Positions 49,258-59,772 of a DNA stretch of 64,000 nt are shown piece after piece. The DNA is taken from positions 2,421,001 to 2,485,000 of the forward strand of contig NZ_CP048796.1 of the NCBI RefSeq assembly GCF_010748935.1, written 5' to 3'. The stretch comes from Providencia vermicola (lineage in GTDB: Bacteria > Pseudomonadota > Gammaproteobacteria > Enterobacterales > Enterobacteriaceae). Within the stretch, counting starts at the first letter, position 1; the number at the start of each line of letters is the position of its first letter. The translations under genes were made by a program, and so were the position numbers. The notes under the pieces were generated by a model. The model had not been told where the DNA came from. It saw nothing but the letters and a program-made list of their open reading frames with translations, and did no database searches.

Positions 49258-49788
49258 TTATTGGTATTGAATACTATAAATCGCTGTACCATTTGCTGAA
49301 CCTGCTGTCGCAGTACCCGTTGCTTTATAACGAGCAACATAGTCTAGTTCTACAGAATCCCCTGCCGCATTGGTAAATTCAACCAGTTTTGAATCATCAA
49401 ATAATTTAATTTGCGTTGTGGCATCTTTTTCAAATAAAGCAATACCTACCTGTGTTGCTTGGCCTGTAGTTTGTGCAATCTGCAAAATATCGCGATCGTT
49501 ATTATCGCGTGTACCACCGAATCTTACCGTCACTTTTGCATTCGCAGGGCAATCAATCAACTTAATTGTGAAATCTTTTAAACCCGCTACTTGCCCTGCT
49601 GTTGCTAAGCTTTTTGATGATACCTTACCAAGATCAACCGTTAAATTTTGTGAGCTGCTATCCACAGCACAGGCTAAATCTGTAATTTCCCCTGTAAACT
49701 CAATAGTTCCTGAAGCAAACACAGCCGGAGAAGTTGTTACAGCTAAAGCCACCCCTAAAGTTACTAAGGATTTTTTTAGAATACTCAT
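49258..49788 (-). CDS. Major fimbrial pilin, operon 3
   Basis: Type 1-like pilin of 176 residues from ATG 49788, with AGGA 6 bases upstream; the frame is open to 49878 without support. The signal peptide ends near SPAVFA. The mature part starts SGTIEFTGEITDLACAV, has the second cysteine in IDCPANAKV, and ends with the alternating strand GTAIYSIQYQ. It is the first structural gene of operon 3 and probably the shaft subunit. Confidence 0.93.
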   Translation of the reverse strand: MSILKKSLVTLGVALAVTTSPAVFASGTIEFTGEITDLACAVDSSSQNLTVDLGKVSSKSLATAGQVAGLKDFTIKLIDCPANAKVTVRFGGTRDNNDRDILQIAQTTGQATQVGIALFEKDATTQIKLFDDSKLVEFTNAAGDSVELDYVARYKATGTATAGSANGTAIYSIQYQ

Positions 49789-49955
49789 ATCGATTCCTAT
49801 AATTAGATGTTCTGATATTAATGCCACCGTATTAATAATATATTTACTACATACAAGTGTGCGATGGAAATATAACACCAGACGTTTATTTAGTTAACAT
49901 CCTATTACATTGAATTTTTTGTTATTATATCAAAACAATAAATGTATTATTTTGA

Positions 49956-50840
49956 TTAATCCTTTAATGACTGGTAAAAATTTGAGCTATTATATTTAAA
50001 CTGATTAATAAACTCTTCTAACACATATTGAGCTAACGAGTTTTTATTAACATACAAATAAAAACTATAATAAATATTATCCGTTGTTATTTTGAGCTGT
50101 TTTAATGCGTTTTTATTCAGTTGATTTTGTATTAAATTTTTCGGTAGCCAAGCATAGCCTATACCACTTTTAACCAGTCCAATGACTGTTTCTAATGATG
50201 CCGCTTTGATTGTTTGAGCGCTTTTAACAGCATCTTCTATTGAAGACTCCAGAACAATTTTTACGTGTTTAGATAGGTTTTCCAATAATTGAGCATCCTC
50301 CACATGTTGTAACATATGTTCAGGTTCAGTAACTAATACAGCCTCTACTTTCTCTAAAAAAATAGGGTTTAAAATTTCAACATAATGATGGGTAATTAAA
50401 ATATCATAATCCTTTAAGGAGAATATATCCGATTTTGCTATGGCTTGCTTAGCAATATCAATATCATAGTCTCTGTGTGTTTGAATAAATCCCCCCATTT
50501 TATTTAAAATATTATCTGTTTGGTAAAGAGTATCAATCACCAAATTTATTTTTGAATTATTGTTTTTATTCAGCGATTTAGCCTTATTTTCTAATGAGAT
50601 CGCTTTATTTGTCAGTTCTCGAGATAATGCTAATAATATTTCCCCTTTTGGCGTTAAAACTGCCCGCCTTTTTTCTAATGAAAATATTTCAATATCTAAT
50701 GTTTGTTCAAGTTTGCTGATTGTATAGCTAATCGCTGATTGGGTTCGATGTAATACTTCTGCTGCTTGTGCAAACCCGCCACAATCTACGACAGCTTGCA
50801 AGGTAATCCATTGGTCCAATGTAGTTCGAGTTTTTTCCAT
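49956..50840 (-). CDS. LysR-family transcriptional regulator next to fimbrial operon 3
   Basis: LysR-type regulator of 294 residues. The N-terminal winged HTH spans about residues 7-66 (DCGGFAQAAEVLHRTQSAISYTISKLEQ) and ends with the linker helix; the effector domain follows (VIGLVKSGIGYAWLPKNLI near residue 220). It is upstream of and in the same direction as operon 3, 167 bases away, which suggests but does not prove that it controls these fimbriae. LysR control of such operons is less common than PapB/MrpJ-type control. The inducer is unknown. Confidence 0.85.
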   Translation of the reverse strand: MEKTRTTLDQWITLQAVVDCGGFAQAAEVLHRTQSAISYTISKLEQTLDIEIFSLEKRRAVLTPKGEILLALSRELTNKAISLENKAKSLNKNNNSKINLVIDTLYQTDNILNKMGGFIQTHRDYDIDIAKQAIAKSDIFSLKDYDILITHHYVEILNPIFLEKVEAVLVTEPEHMLQHVEDAQLLENLSKHVKIVLESSIEDAVKSAQTIKAASLETVIGLVKSGIGYAWLPKNLIQNQLNKNALKQLKITTDNIYYSFYLYVNKNSLAQYVLEEFINQFKYNSSNFYQSLKD

Positions 50841-52079
50841 AGCATCTCCAAATCAATTTTTGGACTCAATTTTTATTATTTAATAAAAATATATCAACAT
50901 ATTTAACACTCGTTAATAGGTATAAGCACTTACAGTATATTTTACCATCATTAGTTAAATAATATTTAAGTCAAGAAACATCATGAAACTGAATGAGTTC
51001 TTTTATAAATTAACTATCTTGCTTATTTTAAGATGAAAAATAAGACATCTGATTTAGATAATGGCGTTGATGCTATAAAATAAGTTTATTAAATAGATTT
51101 CAATATAATATTAAAGTAAAGTCTCTTAATACGGTTTATAAAATAAATTAGTCATATTAGGATGATTACTATTGAATATTCATAAAAATTAAAAGCGAGT
51201 TTTCAACTCCAAGCTTTCAATTGCTACAAACAAAATGGATTAATATATAATTATTTATAAAAAACCAAAAACAAAATTCAACTTAAGGCACTACAATAAG
51301 CCAGATATATACACCTTGATAATTAAAAATATTTCATTATATCAAAGTGACAAATTATTTTTAATTATTATGTCCTCGACAGCCCACTCGCCCGATGTGA
51401 GATGAAATAGAAATAATATAAAGACTTTTATTCATTACTAAATGAGACATTCTCTATCATTCGCTTTACCGGATTCTGATATAAAAACTTCAGGTTATTT
51501 CGATGTCTTGTTTCTTATCTTTCCGTATTTCCCTAAAACTTATACCAATATTAACTTCAGTTAAAGATTATCATATTTAAACAACCCATTTACTGATATT
51601 TATAATAATCCCTCCTTTCCTTTTCAAGAGATTAATTTCTTAAATATCCCCTCACACGTGTAATTTATTCATCATATGGCTTACATTGGTCATTGATAAG
51701 GATTTTTGACCTTTTCGCTTGATAATTTACTTAACATTGTACTATTCACAGTGTATACCCACATAAAAAACAAGGCATTTCATGTTGACGGCATAATAAT
51801 AATTTCATTTATTATCAATAACATCTAAATATATTTGACATAAATAAATCATATTAAAAGTTAAGAAAAAAACCATAATAGTAAAAAATAAATATTTTTT
51901 ATTTTTTTATTACTCACAATACCTACGGTATTAATCGTAATTCGATTACTAAAAAAGGATAAGAAAAGTCTATACAATAAAATATATCGGCTAAAAAAGA
52001 AAAACACTTCAACCTTAATAACATGTTGAAGTGTTTTTTTCGTTAAGTACGTCAGAAATAAGCGAGTATTGAGCCGCGA
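50841..52079. other. AT-rich intergenic region between the LysR gene and lpxM
   Basis: About 1.24 kb with no gene that I can support. A 25-codon frame starting at 51502 lacks a convincing ribosome binding site. The only clear element is the terminator at 52001-52037. It may be leftover from insertions around operon 3 or carry untested regulatory RNA. Confidence 0.5.
52001..52040. terminator. Terminator downstream of lpxM
   Basis: AAAACACTTCAAC (52001-52013) pairs with GTTGAAGTGTTTT (52025-52037), with T-runs on both sides. It lies about 40 bases after the lpxM stop and works on the minus strand at least. Confidence 0.85.
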
Positions 52080-53054
52080 CTATCGATATAAATCATCACG
52101 CTGATAAGGTTCTATTTCATCACCTTTTCTGGTTTTTAATAACTTAAGTATCCACGTATATTGTTCAGGATTTGGACCAACAAGGAACTCCAGTTCTTCA
52201 TTCATTCTTCTGGCAATGTATTGATCATCTTGTCCATCAATATCATCCATCGGCTGTCGAATATAAATATGCAGTTGATGTGTACGATGGTCATAGACTG
52301 GAAATAAAGGAACTATCTTGGCTTTGCAAACTTTCATTAAGCGCCCCACCGCTGGCAATGTCGCCTTATAGGTCGCAAAAAAATCCACGAATTCACTGTG
52401 CTCTTCACCATGATCCTGATCGGGTAGATAAAACCCCCAATAACCTTGGCGTACAGAGGCGATAAACGGCTTAATCCCCGCTTCCCGAGAATGTAAACGA
52501 CCACCAAAATGATAGCGTGCTTTATTCCATAAATAATCTGCTACTGGATTTTTTTGATGGTGAAACATGGCTGCCATTTTATGGCCTTTTGCAGCGAGTA
52601 ACATTGCGGGTGCATCTACAGCCCATCCATGAGGCACCATGAAAATAACATGACTTCCTTGCTGTTTTAAATTATCGATAATCTCTTGATTGTGCCAATG
52701 TGTTCTCGCTAGTGTTTTATTCGCACCACGAAGGCAAAGCTCTGCAAGCATCACAAATGATTGGGGGGCAGTTTCAAACATCTTATCAACTAGCTGCTCT
52801 CTTTCCTGCTCTGTCAAATCAGGAAAACAATATAATAAATTTATCTTTGCACGACGACGTGCACTTTTCGCCAATTTGCCTACCCATTTCCCCACTTTAG
52901 CCAACATGGGATCCCGAATTTTAACAGGTATATAGGCTAAAGCAGCAAACACGCCGGCACCTAGCCAAACACCCCAATATTTAGGCTGTAAATAGGATTT
53001 ATGAAAGGTAGGCACATAGCCTAATTTACTATCGGTATCTTTATCTATATTCAT
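52080..53054 (-). CDS. lpxM: Lipid A late acyltransferase LpxM
   Basis: Inner-membrane acyltransferase of 324 residues that adds the last (myristoyl) chain to lipid A. The catalytic HX4D motif is H142-D147 (PHGWAVD); YLPDQDHGEEHSEF and the C-terminal PEQYTWILKLLKTRK are as in E. coli MsbB. The N-terminal hydrophobic segment (residues about 27-44) anchors it. It follows mepM on the same strand, separated by a strong terminator. Confidence 0.96.
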   Translation of the reverse strand: MNIDKDTDSKLGYVPTFHKSYLQPKYWGVWLGAGVFAALAYIPVKIRDPMLAKVGKWVGKLAKSARRRAKINLLYCFPDLTEQEREQLVDKMFETAPQSFVMLAELCLRGANKTLARTHWHNQEIIDNLKQQGSHVIFMVPHGWAVDAPAMLLAAKGHKMAAMFHHQKNPVADYLWNKARYHFGGRLHSREAGIKPFIASVRQGYWGFYLPDQDHGEEHSEFVDFFATYKATLPAVGRLMKVCKAKIVPLFPVYDHRTHQLHIYIRQPMDDIDGQDDQYIARRMNEELEFLVGPNPEQYTWILKLLKTRKGDEIEPYQRDDLYR

Positions 53055-53120
53055 GATGTACCTAAAAGAACTATTTGCGCTCTTTTATAGCTTAAAACGA
53101 TAACAAGTGGAAGCTTTACA

Positions 53121-53153
53121 AAAAAAACTGGCAGATATCAATTATCTGCCAGT
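53121..53153 (-). terminator. mepM terminator
   Basis: ACTGGCAGATA (53127-53137) pairs with TATCTGCCAGT (53143-53153); on the minus strand a T-run follows directly. It lies 11 bases after the mepM stop and isolates lpxM. Confidence 0.9.
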
Positions 53154-53163
53154 AGTGAGATGC

Positions 53164-54501
53164 TTAATTAAGCTTTAACTGTGGTTTCGTTTCTTTCACC
53201 ATAGCTAAGTATTCTTTACGCTCTTTCCCTGTTAAACCACCTGAGCTAGGCAATTTCGCTGTCAGAGGGTTGACAGCTTGCTGGTTAACCCACATTTCGA
53301 AATGCAGATGTGGACCCGTTGAACGCCCTGTATTCCCTGATAACGCAATACGGTCACCACGTTTAACTTTTTGCCCTGGTTTCACAAGTAGCTGACGCAA
53401 ATGCATATAACGCGTGGTATATTGGCGGCCATGACGAATAGCAACGAAGTTCCCCGCAGCACCGCTGTACTTAGCCACAATAACTTCACCATCACCAACA
53501 GCCAGAACGGGTGTTCCTACTGGCATGGCAAAATCGACCCCTTTATGGGGAGCCACACGGCCTGTTACAGGGTTAACACGACGAGGATTAAATTGTGATG
53601 ATACACGGAATTGTTTGGCGGTAGGGAAACGCAGGAAGCCACGCTCTAAACCATTCCCCTCACTGTCGTAATATTTACCGTCTTCAGCACGGAATGCATA
53701 ATAATCTTTCCCACCACTACGCAAACGCACACCAACGAGCTGGCTCTGTTCGTTACGGCCATTCAGCATTTCACGGCTCATTAAAACGGTAAACTTATCG
53801 CCTTTTTTCAGTTTACGAAAATCAATTTGCCACTGGAGAGCCTTGATCACTTCACGGCCTTCACTACGTGTCAAACCCGCTTGGCTTGCACTTTGGGCAA
53901 AACTACCATTAACGACACCCGGTAAAACACTGTTTTGCCATTCGCCAGTACGGATCTCTTTCTTTTCTTCAAATTTATTGGTACTGCCAACACGGCTATA
54001 AACACGTGTTTCACGGCGAGAGACTTCCCATGTGAGTGTGGCAAGTTCGCCTTGTTCTGTTAAGTCCCAATTTAACGTTTGACCAATTTTTAAGTTGCGT
54101 AACGCCTTATGCTGGTTTGCTAACGTCGCAACATCGCCTGATTCTATACCGAATTGGGTTAAAATACTTGAAAGGTTGTCACCACTGGCAACGACATATT
54201 CATGAGGGATTGGTGCGCCATCGGTTTCCCCTTCGCTACCATCACCATCCGCGACACCTTCATCAGGTAGTTGATCACTACTATCTTGAATAATGTCATC
54301 GGTTGCATCCGTTAAAGGTGCAAATGTAAGAGGAATAACGGTATCTACAGAATTTTCGGTATCAGAGTTAGTTGTTGGTAAATGCGCTGGCCGCCAAATC
54401 GCGACGGCCAATGTTGCTATTGTTAATGTCCCTAACATGATTTTGTGAGACTTGGACAGGCTACCGTAAACCTGTGCAAGTCCTTTAGCCATTTGCTGCA
54501 C
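53164..54501 (-). CDS. mepM: Murein DD-endopeptidase MepM
   Basis: Peptidoglycan D,D-endopeptidase of 445 residues needed for wall expansion. It has an N-terminal transmembrane segment (residues about 20-40), a LysM domain near 100-145 (EYVVASGDNLSSILTQFG) and a C-terminal M23 zinc peptidase with HKGVDFAMPVG and HLHFEMW. The start is GTG 54501 with AGGA 8 bases upstream. It is 18 bases after the znuA stop and may share its transcript, and so respond to zinc. Confidence 0.95.
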   Translation of the reverse strand: MQQMAKGLAQVYGSLSKSHKIMLGTLTIATLAVAIWRPAHLPTTNSDTENSVDTVIPLTFAPLTDATDDIIQDSSDQLPDEGVADGDGSEGETDGAPIPHEYVVASGDNLSSILTQFGIESGDVATLANQHKALRNLKIGQTLNWDLTEQGELATLTWEVSRRETRVYSRVGSTNKFEEKKEIRTGEWQNSVLPGVVNGSFAQSASQAGLTRSEGREVIKALQWQIDFRKLKKGDKFTVLMSREMLNGRNEQSQLVGVRLRSGGKDYYAFRAEDGKYYDSEGNGLERGFLRFPTAKQFRVSSQFNPRRVNPVTGRVAPHKGVDFAMPVGTPVLAVGDGEVIVAKYSGAAGNFVAIRHGRQYTTRYMHLRQLLVKPGQKVKRGDRIALSGNTGRSTGPHLHFEMWVNQQAVNPLTAKLPSSGGLTGKERKEYLAMVKETKPQLKLN

Positions 54502-54519
54502 TAAACAATTCCTTCTTGT

Positions 54520-55479
54520 TTAATTCAGGCAGCTCGCGTATTGCTTCGACAGTTGCATTAAAAACTGCATATAGCTATCTGGGCCTATTTCCAGCCCGCT
54601 ACCTAGCGGGTCGAGAGTTCCCATTTTGACTCCCGTATTCTTAGCAACACTCTCTATGACGGCTGGCCTGAATTGAGGTTCAGCAAAAACACATTGTGCT
54701 TTATGCTCAACCAATTGAGTTCGTATTTTATGTAATTTCTGTGCACCAGGCTGAATTTCCGGGTTTATCGTAAAATGCCCCAGTGGAGCTAACCGATAGT
54801 GTTTTTCAAAGTAGCCATAAGCATCGTGAAAAACAAAATAGCCCTTGTTTTTGGCTGGCTCTAAAATATTAACAATATTCTTATCATTTTGCGTCATTTT
54901 TTCATTGAATTTACGAAGGTTTACGTCCAGCTTCTCTTTTTGGTCAGGATAAAGCACTACCAAACGATCGTGAATATCTAATGCAGCCTGTTTTGCAATC
55001 TCTGGTGACAGCCAAATATGCATATTATACTCACCATGATGATGATGTTCGTGATCCTCATCATGATTAGCTTCATCGCCATGGTCATGCCCCTGTTCGT
55101 CTTCTTCATTATCCTTCATTAACAATGGGATGATATTTTCCTGTTCAGCCAGCGCTAGACGTTTATTCTGCGGTAATGTCTTGAGTGGCTTATCTAAAAA
55201 CATTTCCATATCGGGACCTATCCAAACGAATAAGTCTGCCTGTTTAATTTTTTTTAAATCAGACGGTTTAAGTGCATAATCATGCGGTGAAGCACCATCG
55301 GGGAGTAATACTTGCGTCTCTGTCACGCCATCAGCGATGCCTGCTGCGATAAAAGCAAGTGGTCGGATGGAGGTCACAACATCCGCTTTTGCGACCGTTG
55401 CCATCGTTGTCGTCAGTAGTGAAGCCGTCGCCATTCCTATAATAAATTGTCGGGCATTGAATTGAGATTTATGTATCAT
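54520..55479 (-). CDS. znuA: Zinc-binding periplasmic protein ZnuA
   Basis: Solute-binding protein of the zinc ABC importer, 319 residues from ATG 55479; the frame is open to 55527. The signal peptide ends near VAKADV. A His/Asp/Glu-rich loop ([18 protein letters not shown]) lies in the usual place before the second ligand His. Conserved ligand motifs are [13 protein letters not shown] and [10 protein letters not shown]. It is divergent from znuCB, with the Zur box between them. Confidence 0.96.
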   Translation of the reverse strand: MIHKSQFNARQFIIGMATASLLTTTMATVAKADVVTSIRPLAFIAAGIADGVTETQVLLPDGASPHDYALKPSDLKKIKQADLFVWIGPDMEMFLDKPLKTLPQNKRLALAEQENIIPLLMKDNEEDEQGHDHGDEANHDEDHEHHHHGEYNMHIWLSPEIAKQAALDIHDRLVVLYPDQKEKLDVNLRKFNEKMTQNDKNIVNILEPAKNKGYFVFHDAYGYFEKHYRLAPLGHFTINPEIQPGAQKLHKIRTQLVEHKAQCVFAEPQFRPAVIESVAKNTGVKMGTLDPLGSGLEIGPDSYMQFLMQLSKQYASCLN

Positions 55480-55507
55480 AGACGTCTTTTTCCGTGATTT
55501 TAATTTT

Positions 55508-55530
55508 GAAATGTTATAATATAACACAAC
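55508..55530. promoter_or_regulatory. Zur box between znuA and znuC
   Basis: The left 19 bases, GAAATGTTATAATATAACA, match the remembered enterobacterial Zur consensus (GAAATGTTATANTATAACATTTC); only the last four bases differ. Zinc-bound Zur would repress both divergent units. Confidence 0.85.
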
Positions 55531-55555
55531 ATGAATTCTGCAAGATGTTTTTCAT

Positions 55556-56323
55556 ATGCAACCATTACTGAATTTAAATAAAATTTCTGTTTCCTTTGGC
55601 GAAAAGCAAGTGCTGAAAGAGGTGAGTTTCTCACTTAATAAAGGCGATATTATTACCTTATTAGGCCCTAATGGTGCCGGTAAATCGACGATTGTTAGGG
55701 TTGTGCTCGGCCTTCTCGCACCAACCTCAGGAACCATTGAACGAGCAAAAGCACTGTCTATTGGTTATGTGCCACAAAAACTACATTTAGATGCCACATT
55801 ACCATTAACGGTTAAACGCTTTTTGATGTTAAAGCCGAAAGTGCGTACAGAACAATTACTACCCGCTCTCGAACGCGTCAAAGCAACGCACTTACTGAGT
55901 CAACCTATGCAAAAGTTGTCAGGTGGTGAAACACAACGTGTATTACTTGCCCGCGCGTTACTCAATGAACCCGACCTTCTGGTACTCGATGAACCCGCTC
56001 AAGGCGTTGATGTGAATGGCCAGGTCGCTCTTTATGATTTAATCAATCAGTTGCGTACTGAGCTGGGTTGTGCGGTATTAATGGTGTCACATGACCTTCA
56101 TTTGGTGATGGCAAAAACAGATAAAGTGTTATGCATCAATGGTCATATTTGCTGCTCAGGCACCCCTGACGTTGTGTCAAATCACCCGGAATTTGTCGCT
56201 ATGTTTGGTTATCGTGGCGCTTCGCAACTCGGCGTTTACCGCCATCATCACAATCACCAACATGATTTAGAAGGTAATGTCGTAACAACGCATACCCACA
56301 ACAAGGAATGTCAACATGATTGA
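55556..56323 (+). CDS. znuC: Zinc ABC transporter ATPase ZnuC
   Basis: ATPase of 255 residues. Walker A is GPNGAGKST, the signature is LSGGETQRV, Walker B is [12 protein letters not shown], and the switch His is in VSHDLHLV. The C-terminus is His-rich ([13 protein letters not shown] and [11 protein letters not shown]), which could bind zinc. It drives ZnuB and overlaps it by 8 bases. Confidence 0.96.
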   Translation: MQPLLNLNKISVSFGEKQVLKEVSFSLNKGDIITLLGPNGAGKSTIVRVVLGLLAPTSGTIERAKALSIGYVPQKLHLDATLPLTVKRFLMLKPKVRTEQLLPALERVKATHLLSQPMQKLSGGETQRVLLARALLNEPDLLVLDEPAQGVDVNGQVALYDLINQLRTELGCAVLMVSHDLHLVMAKTDKVLCINGHICCSGTPDVVSNHPEFVAMFGYRGASQLGVYRHHHNHQHDLEGNVVTTHTHNKECQHD

Positions 56324-57101
56324 GTTGCTTCTACCCGGCTGGATTGCTGGCATGCTACTCGCCATTGCCGCGGGCCCACTCGGATCATTTGTCGTATGGC
56401 GTCGTATGTCCTATTTTGGTGATACACTTGCCCATGCGTCTCTATTAGGTGTTGCGTTCGGTTTATTATTTAATATCAATCCATTCTATGCCGTCATTGC
56501 TGTCACCTTACTGTTATCGTTGATCTTGGTCTGGCTGGAGCGCCGACCTCAGCTCGCTGTTGATACTTTATTAGGTATCATGGCCCATAGCGCTCTGTCA
56601 CTGGGATTGGTCGTGGTCAGTCTAATGGCTAATGTCCGTGTTGATTTAATGGCCTATTTGTTTGGCGACTTACTCTCGGTAACTTACGATGATATTATCA
56701 CTATCTTGATTGGCGTGATTGTCGTGTGTGGATTACTATTTTGGCGATGGCGTTCGTTGTTATCTATGACGGTCAATCAAGAGCTTGCTTTTGTTGATGG
56801 AGTCGATATTCAACGTCTTCGTCTGTTATTGATGTTAGTCACCGCATTAACTATTGGTATTGCGATGAAGTTTGTTGGGGCATTAATCATTACATCTTTA
56901 TTAATTATCCCAGCAGCAACGGCTCGACGTTTTGCTCGCACACCTGAACAAATGGCCGTTGTGGCAATTTTGATTGGAATGTTATCTGTAACAGGGGGCT
57001 TAGCTTTCTCTGCCTTTTACGATACCCCTGCGGGCCCTTCCGTGGTACTAACGGCTGCGATACTATTTGCTGTTAGTTTATTAGCAAAAGTCAAAAACTG
57101 A
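56316..57101 (+). CDS. znuB: Zinc ABC transporter permease ZnuB
   Basis: Integral membrane permease of 261 residues with about eight hydrophobic segments. The conserved [12 protein letters not shown] and [24 protein letters not shown] regions are present, as is the N-terminal [25 protein letters not shown]. It moves zinc across the inner membrane with ZnuC and ZnuA. Confidence 0.96.
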   Translation: MIELLLPGWIAGMLLAIAAGPLGSFVVWRRMSYFGDTLAHASLLGVAFGLLFNINPFYAVIAVTLLLSLILVWLERRPQLAVDTLLGIMAHSALSLGLVVVSLMANVRVDLMAYLFGDLLSVTYDDIITILIGVIVVCGLLFWRWRSLLSMTVNQELAFVDGVDIQRLRLLLMLVTALTIGIAMKFVGALIITSLLIIPAATARRFARTPEQMAVVAILIGMLSVTGGLAFSAFYDTPAGPSVVLTAAILFAVSLLAKVKN

Positions 57102-57160
57102 TCTTTTCGCGCGTATGTTGAGGCGTGTTATTCTCTAACGTATTGCGTCATTTTCATCAA

Positions 57161-57191
57161 AAATCCCTTGTTTTTAACAAGGGATTTTTTT
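57161..57191 (+). terminator. znuCB terminator before ruvB
   Basis: AAATCCCTTGTT (57161-57172) pairs with AACAAGGGATTT (57176-57187), followed by Ts. It is between convergent znuB and ruvB. Confidence 0.85.
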
Positions 57192-57211
57192 AGCCGATAA
57201 TGTCGTACAAC

Positions 57212-58222
57212 TTACACGTCTTTCGGTGTTAAACCAAAGTGTAAGTATGCATGGGCCGTTGCCATGCGACCCCTTGGCGTTCGTTGGATAAAACCTTGTT
57301 GGATCAGAAATGGTTCTAGAACATCTTCGATTGTTTCACGCTCTTCACCTATCGCCGCTGCAAGGTTATCAACACCGACTGGCCCTCCCATAAACTTATC
57401 AATAATCGCGACAAGCAGTTTTCTATCCAAGTAGTCAAAGCCTGCTGCATCCACATTCAGCATATCGAGCGCTTGACTCGCAATGAGCTCATTGATTGAG
57501 CCATCACCTTTTACTTGTGCAAAGTCACGCACACGACGCAATAAACGATTAGTTATCCGCGGAGTACCACGTGAACGCATCGCAACTTGACGCGCTCCCT
57601 CTTCACTGATTTCTAACCCCATAAATTGAGCGCTACGCTTCACGATATGCTGTAGATCATCAACGTTATAGAATTCAAGACGTTGTACAATACCAAAGCG
57701 ATCACGCAATGGTGATGTTAATGACCCAGCCCGTGTCGTTGCGCCAATTAAGGTAAAAGGAGGTAGGTCAATTTTAATTGAGCGTGCCGCTGGCCCTTCG
57801 CCAATCATAATGTCGAGTTGGTAATCTTCCATGGCGGGATAAAGAATTTCTTCAACGACTGGCGACAAACGATGGATTTCATCAATAAAGAGTACATCAT
57901 GAGGCTCTAAATTGGTCAGCATTGCGGCTAGGTCACCCGCTTTTTCGAGCACGGGTCCTGACGTGGTACGTAAATTTACGCCCATCTCATTTGCCACAAT
58001 ACCGGCAAGTGTCGTTTTCCCCAAACCCGGCGGACCAAAAATTAATAGATGATCAAGCGCATCACCTCGTAACTTAGCCGCTTGAATAAAGATCTCCATT
58101 TGTTCTTTGACTTGCGGCTGACCGATATACTCATTGAGTAATTTTGGTCGAATAGCGCGGTCAATCGCTTCTTCTTCATCATGGATCACTTCAGCAGAAA
58201 TTAGGCGGTCAGCTTCAATCAT
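57212..58222 (-). CDS. ruvB: Holliday junction branch-migration ATPase RuvB
   Basis: AAA+ motor of 336 residues. Walker A is GPPGLGKTT, Walker B is FIDEIHRL, sensor 1 is ATTRAGSL and the C-terminal winged helix ends with [10 protein letters not shown]. With RuvA it drives branch migration. It starts 16 bases after the ruvA stop, in one unit with ruvA. Confidence 0.97.
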   Translation of the reverse strand: MIEADRLISAEVIHDEEEAIDRAIRPKLLNEYIGQPQVKEQMEIFIQAAKLRGDALDHLLIFGPPGLGKTTLAGIVANEMGVNLRTTSGPVLEKAGDLAAMLTNLEPHDVLFIDEIHRLSPVVEEILYPAMEDYQLDIMIGEGPAARSIKIDLPPFTLIGATTRAGSLTSPLRDRFGIVQRLEFYNVDDLQHIVKRSAQFMGLEISEEGARQVAMRSRGTPRITNRLLRRVRDFAQVKGDGSINELIASQALDMLNVDAAGFDYLDRKLLVAIIDKFMGGPVGVDNLAAAIGEERETIEDVLEPFLIQQGFIQRTPRGRMATAHAYLHFGLTPKDV

Positions 58223-58238
58223 CGTTATATTCTCTCAA

Positions 58239-58856
58239 TCAGAGTGCTGCACGTAATGCATCACGGATCAATGTCTCACAATCACTGTCTGGTTTGGCGA
58301 CTTTACTGACCATACGGCTAGCTTCTTGCGGCTTATAACCTAATGCCACCAGCGCGGTTGTCGCTTCTGCTTCAATATCGGCACGATTAGGTAGATGACT
58401 GTTGACATCTGGTAGCTTAATATCCGTATGCTGGTTAAATAAATCACCATTAAGGCCTTTAAAACGGTCTTTCATTTCAACAACTAAGCGTTCCGCTGTT
58501 TTCTTACCAATGCCCGGTAGCTTAACCAACGATGAAATAGCTTCTTTCTCTATAGCAGAAACAAATTGCTGTGCTGACATACCCGATAAGATTGCTAAAG
58601 CAAGTTTTGGCCCTACGCCATTCACTTTAATCAATTCTTTAAAGAGTGCCCTTTCTTGCTTATCATTAAAACCGTACAGCAATTGAGCATCTTCACGCAC
58701 AACAAAATGAGTAAAAACAATGGCTTCTTGGCCTATTTCAGGTAGTTCATAAAAACAAGTCATTGGCATATGAACTTCATAACCAACACCTTGCAACTCT
58801 AACAGAACAATGGGAGGTTGTTTTTCTAATACGATGCCACGTAAACGACCAATCAC
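58239..58856 (-). CDS. ruvA: Holliday junction protein RuvA
   Basis: Protein of 205 residues that binds junction DNA and recruits RuvB. It starts with GTG 58856 (MIGRLRG), with GAGGG 7 bases upstream; E. coli ruvA also uses GTG. HhH motifs are near residues 70-130 ([27 protein letters not shown]). A LexA box lies 54 bases upstream, so ruvAB is SOS-induced. Confidence 0.96.
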   Translation of the reverse strand: MIGRLRGIVLEKQPPIVLLELQGVGYEVHMPMTCFYELPEIGQEAIVFTHFVVREDAQLLYGFNDKQERALFKELIKVNGVGPKLALAILSGMSAQQFVSAIEKEAISSLVKLPGIGKKTAERLVVEMKDRFKGLNGDLFNQHTDIKLPDVNSHLPNRADIEAEATTALVALGYKPQEASRMVSKVAKPDSDCETLIRDALRAAL

Positions 58857-58909
58857 AATGAAGCCCTCAGGTTATTTTATTAATAGCGCTGTTTATACCA
58901 CAAAAAAGG

Positions 58910-58925
58910 CTGGATGCATATCCAG
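58910..58925. promoter_or_regulatory. LexA box upstream of ruvAB
   Basis: CTGGATGCATATCCAG, very close to the remembered E. coli ruvA SOS box (CTGGATATCTATCCAG). On the minus strand it is followed 12 bases later by TATAAA, a fitting -10, so LexA would cover the -35 region. It lies 3 bases beyond the ruvC stop, so ruvAB has its own SOS promoter. Confidence 0.85.
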
Positions 58926-58928
58926 TCA

Positions 58929-59450
58929 CTATCTTAATCGACCGCGCGTTAATATTAGGCGGGGATCTCCTACTCGAAGTAGGTTCTGGTTAAAGTGGCA
59001 ATGGGTGATAGCAATGGCTAATGCATCGGCCGCATCCGCTTGTGGGTTTGCAGACAGTTTAAGTATCGATTTAACCATATGCTGTACTTGGCTTTTTTCA
59101 GCAGCTCCTGTCCCCACAACCGTTTGCTTTACCTGCCGTGCTGCATATTCAAATACAGGAATGTTTTGATTAACACTCGCGACAATCGCAACCCCTCGCG
59201 CTTGACCGAGTTTTAATGCCGAGTCTGCATTTTTGGCCATGAAAACTTGTTCGATCGCTAATACATCAGGTTGATATTGTGTGATAATTTCCGAGACTCC
59301 CGCATAAATTCGCTGCAAGCGACTGGGTAAGTCATCAACTTGAGTGCGGATGCAACCACTCCCCAAATACAGAAGTTGTCGGCCTTGTTGGCGGATAACA
59401 CCGTAGCCCGTGACTCGAGAGCCGGGATCTATACCTAAAATAATCGCCAT
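58929..59450 (-). CDS. ruvC: Holliday junction resolvase RuvC
   Basis: Resolvase of 173 residues. Acidic catalytic residues fit Asp8 (LGIDPGS), Glu67 (AIEQVF), Asp139 and Asp142 ([10 protein letters not shown]). It cuts four-way junctions held by RuvAB. Upstream of ruvAB on the same strand; the internal SOS promoter lies between. Confidence 0.96.
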   Translation of the reverse strand: MAIILGIDPGSRVTGYGVIRQQGRQLLYLGSGCIRTQVDDLPSRLQRIYAGVSEIITQYQPDVLAIEQVFMAKNADSALKLGQARGVAIVASVNQNIPVFEYAARQVKQTVVGTGAAEKSQVQHMVKSILKLSANPQADAADALAIAITHCHFNQNLLRVGDPRLILTRGRLR

Positions 59451-59772
59451 ATCAAAGCCTATTAATATTCATTATTACTTTTAACATCATCTTATCGATA
59501 TATTTTAGACGCTACAATAGCGACTTCCCAACCATAAGTTGAGTCGATTATTATACATAAATAAGCAAAGTAATTGATAAGAAATGGAAATTGAAAAGAG
59601 GCGCGAGAGAAAGTAGGAATATACTCTCAATAAATCTTGGTGCAGCTCAGCAACCAAAGCCTGTTGCTAGGAGCTTATATCACTCTGTGACTACCTAAAA
59701 TGTCTGTAGCCAACAAGCGTGCACTTCAAGTGTGACGAGTATAGCCTCTTTCTCTACGCGAGTAACATCTGA
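59451..59772. other. Intergenic region between yebC and ruvC
   Basis: About 320 bases, no gene seen. It holds a nested hairpin at 59644-59675 that is not followed by a T-run. Confidence 0.5.
59644..59675. other. Nested hairpin between yebC and ruvC
   Basis: Inner arms AGCAAC (59649-59654) and GTTGCT (59663-59668) are continued by outer arms AGCTC (59644-59648) and GAGCT (59671-59675) with a 2-base bulge. It may be an RNA structure in the yebC-ruvC transcript. Confidence 0.45.
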
